A stretch of 13,746 nucleotides of DNA from CAZNRY01 sp964575675 (GTDB lineage Bacteria; Eisenbacteria; RBG-16-71-46; CAIMUX01; VGJL01): assembly GCA_964575675.1 (NCBI GenBank), contig CAZNRY010000111.1, forward strand, positions 1-13,746. The letters are read 5' to 3'. How positions within the stretch are numbered: position 1 is the stretch's first letter; each line of letters opens with the position of its first letter. Positions 12,938 to 13,746 of this stretch are shown here, in pieces. Under the pieces are notes generated by a model that saw nothing but the letters and a program-made list of their open reading frames with translations, was not told where the DNA came from and did not search any database. The position numbers were made by a program, and so were the translations under genes.

Positions 12938-13746
12938 GGCGACGACTTCGGCCGCGGTTTCCTCCACGGCCTTCTGGGTCACATCGACGATCCTCCATTC
13001 GCCGCGCTCGACGATCTGCCGGAACCATGCGAGCTCCTCGCGGATGTGCGAAAGATCCCAGTAGTCGAGCGAGAGATCCCGCGACAGTCGGTGCGCTCTC
13101 TCGCGTCGGATCCCTTCGAGCCAGGAGGGCCGTGCGGTCAAGGCGACGACTTTCTCGCGGGGCAGCAAGAAAAGCTCAGGAGGGGGGGAGATTCCCAAGA
13201 CGATCGGGACGTTTGCGATGTTCCATCCCCTGTAGGCCAGGAACATCGAGAGGGGCGTCTTCGACGTCCGCGAAACGCCCACCAGCACGAGATCGGCTGC
13301 ATCCAGGTCGTCCGTGCGCCTTCCGTCGTCGTGCTTGATGGCGAAGTCGATCGCCTCAATCCGGCTGAAGTACTCACGGTCGAGCTGGTGGAACAGGCCG
13401 GGCTCCGCGCGGGGGGATGCATCCAGCACATCCGAGAGCCGGCGCAGGATCGGGCCGAGCAGATCGATCGGTTGGAGATGGTTACGCCGGGACTCGTGGA
13501 ACAGGGTCTTCCGATCTTCCGGCGAAACGAGGCTGTAGACCACGAGCGCCTGGGAGCGCGCAGCCTCCTCGATTGCCGCGACGATCATCGTCGCGTCCCG
13601 GACTTTCGAGATCCGGCGGACGATGACCGATTCGGAATCGAACTGTGTCAGGGCAGCGCGGACCACGCGTTCACCCGTGACCCCGGTCCCGTCCGAGATC
13701 ACGATCACGGCACGGCGGCCTCGAGTGCCCGAATCACCCTCGTTCA
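12923..13746 (-). CDS. Bifunctional kinase/pyrophosphorylase regulating PEP synthase or pyruvate phosphate dikinase (DUF299), 5' end at window edge
   Basis: This is a cytoplasmic regulator of the DUF299 (PSRP/PDRP) family. It phosphorylates PEP synthase (PpsR type) or pyruvate phosphate dikinase (PDRP type) with ADP to switch it off, and removes the phosphate with inorganic phosphate to switch it on. The ADP-binding loop is GVSRTSKTPLS (144-154, numbering from the GTG at 13708), with Lys150 in the P-loop. The N-terminal VISDGTGVTGE matches the family's SDxTGxTxE motif. YSLVSPED (58-65) and the C-terminal LDYWDLSHIREELAWFR are also typical. The GTG at 13708 would place the start only two residues before the conserved core. 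The frame stays open to the edge, and the bases at 13746-13745 read TG, so an ATG or GTG whose first base is just outside the window is likely. About 270 residues is normal. Which of the two enzymes it controls cannot be told here. Confidence 0.92.
   Translation of the reverse strand, partial: NEGDSGTRGRRAVIVISDGTGVTGERVVRAALTQFDSESVIVRRISKVRDATMIVAAIEEAARSQALVVYSLVSPEDRKTLFHESRRNHLQPIDLLGPILRRLSDVLDASPRAEPGLFHQLDREYFSRIEAIDFAIKHDDGRRTDDLDAADLVLVGVSRTSKTPLSMFLAYRGWNIANVPIVLGISPPPELFLLPREKVVALTARPSWLEGIRRERAHRLSRDLSLDYWDLSHIREELAWFRQIVERGEWRIVDVTQKAVEETAAEVVALLRE

Noticed and set aside
1..13746. Search for CRISPR arrays, tRNA or rRNA genes, transposases, phage genes or defence cassettes
   Set aside because: I found no regularly spaced repeats, cloverleaf-like sequence, integrase or transposase motifs, or nuclease/toxin pairs. 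The genes are ordinary housekeeping, envelope or metabolic families.

Overview
The window is about 13.7 kb of GC-rich DNA from a bacterium. It holds eleven protein genes, two of them cut by the window edges. I see no RNA gene, insertion sequence, prophage gene or CRISPR array. Two genes imply a diderm cell: a large beta-barrel protein of the DUF5916 family ending in an aromatic-rich strand, and a lipoprotein-like L,D-transpeptidase. DUF5916 proteins are common in FCB-type and related GC-rich phyla (Gemmatimonadota, Eisenbacteria and similar). I infer that kind of host but cannot prove it from one window.

Layout, left to right. (1) Minus strand: the N-terminal part of an NmrA-type NAD(P)-binding protein (1-345), preceded by an AT-rich, promoter-like stretch and a G10 tract. 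Upstream of it lies a ten-helix DMT/EamA-like transporter (441-1520). (2) A 381-bp divergent spacer carries a perfect 12-bp palindrome and a TTCG-loop hairpin ahead of a RhlE-type DEAD-box RNA helicase (1902-3422, plus). (3) The helicase converges, across only 11 bp, on the ribosome-associated GTPase TypA/BipA (3434-5260, minus). A good sigma70-like promoter precedes typA at 5346-5374. (4) A SAM-dependent methyltransferase (5477-6274, plus) converges on a two-gene minus-strand unit. That unit is a membrane protein with two copies of a zinc-knuckle pattern (7347-8426), whose 3' end overlaps an L,D-transpeptidase gene (6374-7357) by 11 nt. (5) Plus-strand cluster: DUF5916/CBM9-like outer-membrane protein (8831-11221), pirin-type bicupin (11259-11957) and an exported dienelactone hydrolase-like enzyme (12059-12937). 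(6) Minus strand: a DUF299 bifunctional kinase/pyrophosphorylase that regulates PEP synthase or pyruvate phosphate dikinase. It overlaps the hydrolase 3' end by 15 nt and runs to the right edge.

Most of the window looks like ordinary core and envelope genes. RhlE and TypA both act on RNA or ribosomes and are classically linked to cold or stress growth, but here they are convergent and not an operon. The least ordinary element is the duplicated zinc-knuckle/four-helix membrane protein, tied by gene overlap to an L,D-transpeptidase, with a phased direct repeat and a small palindrome in front of it. I found no convincing evidence for a wholly new defence or mobile system. The regulatory calls rest on inspection by eye and carry low to moderate confidence.
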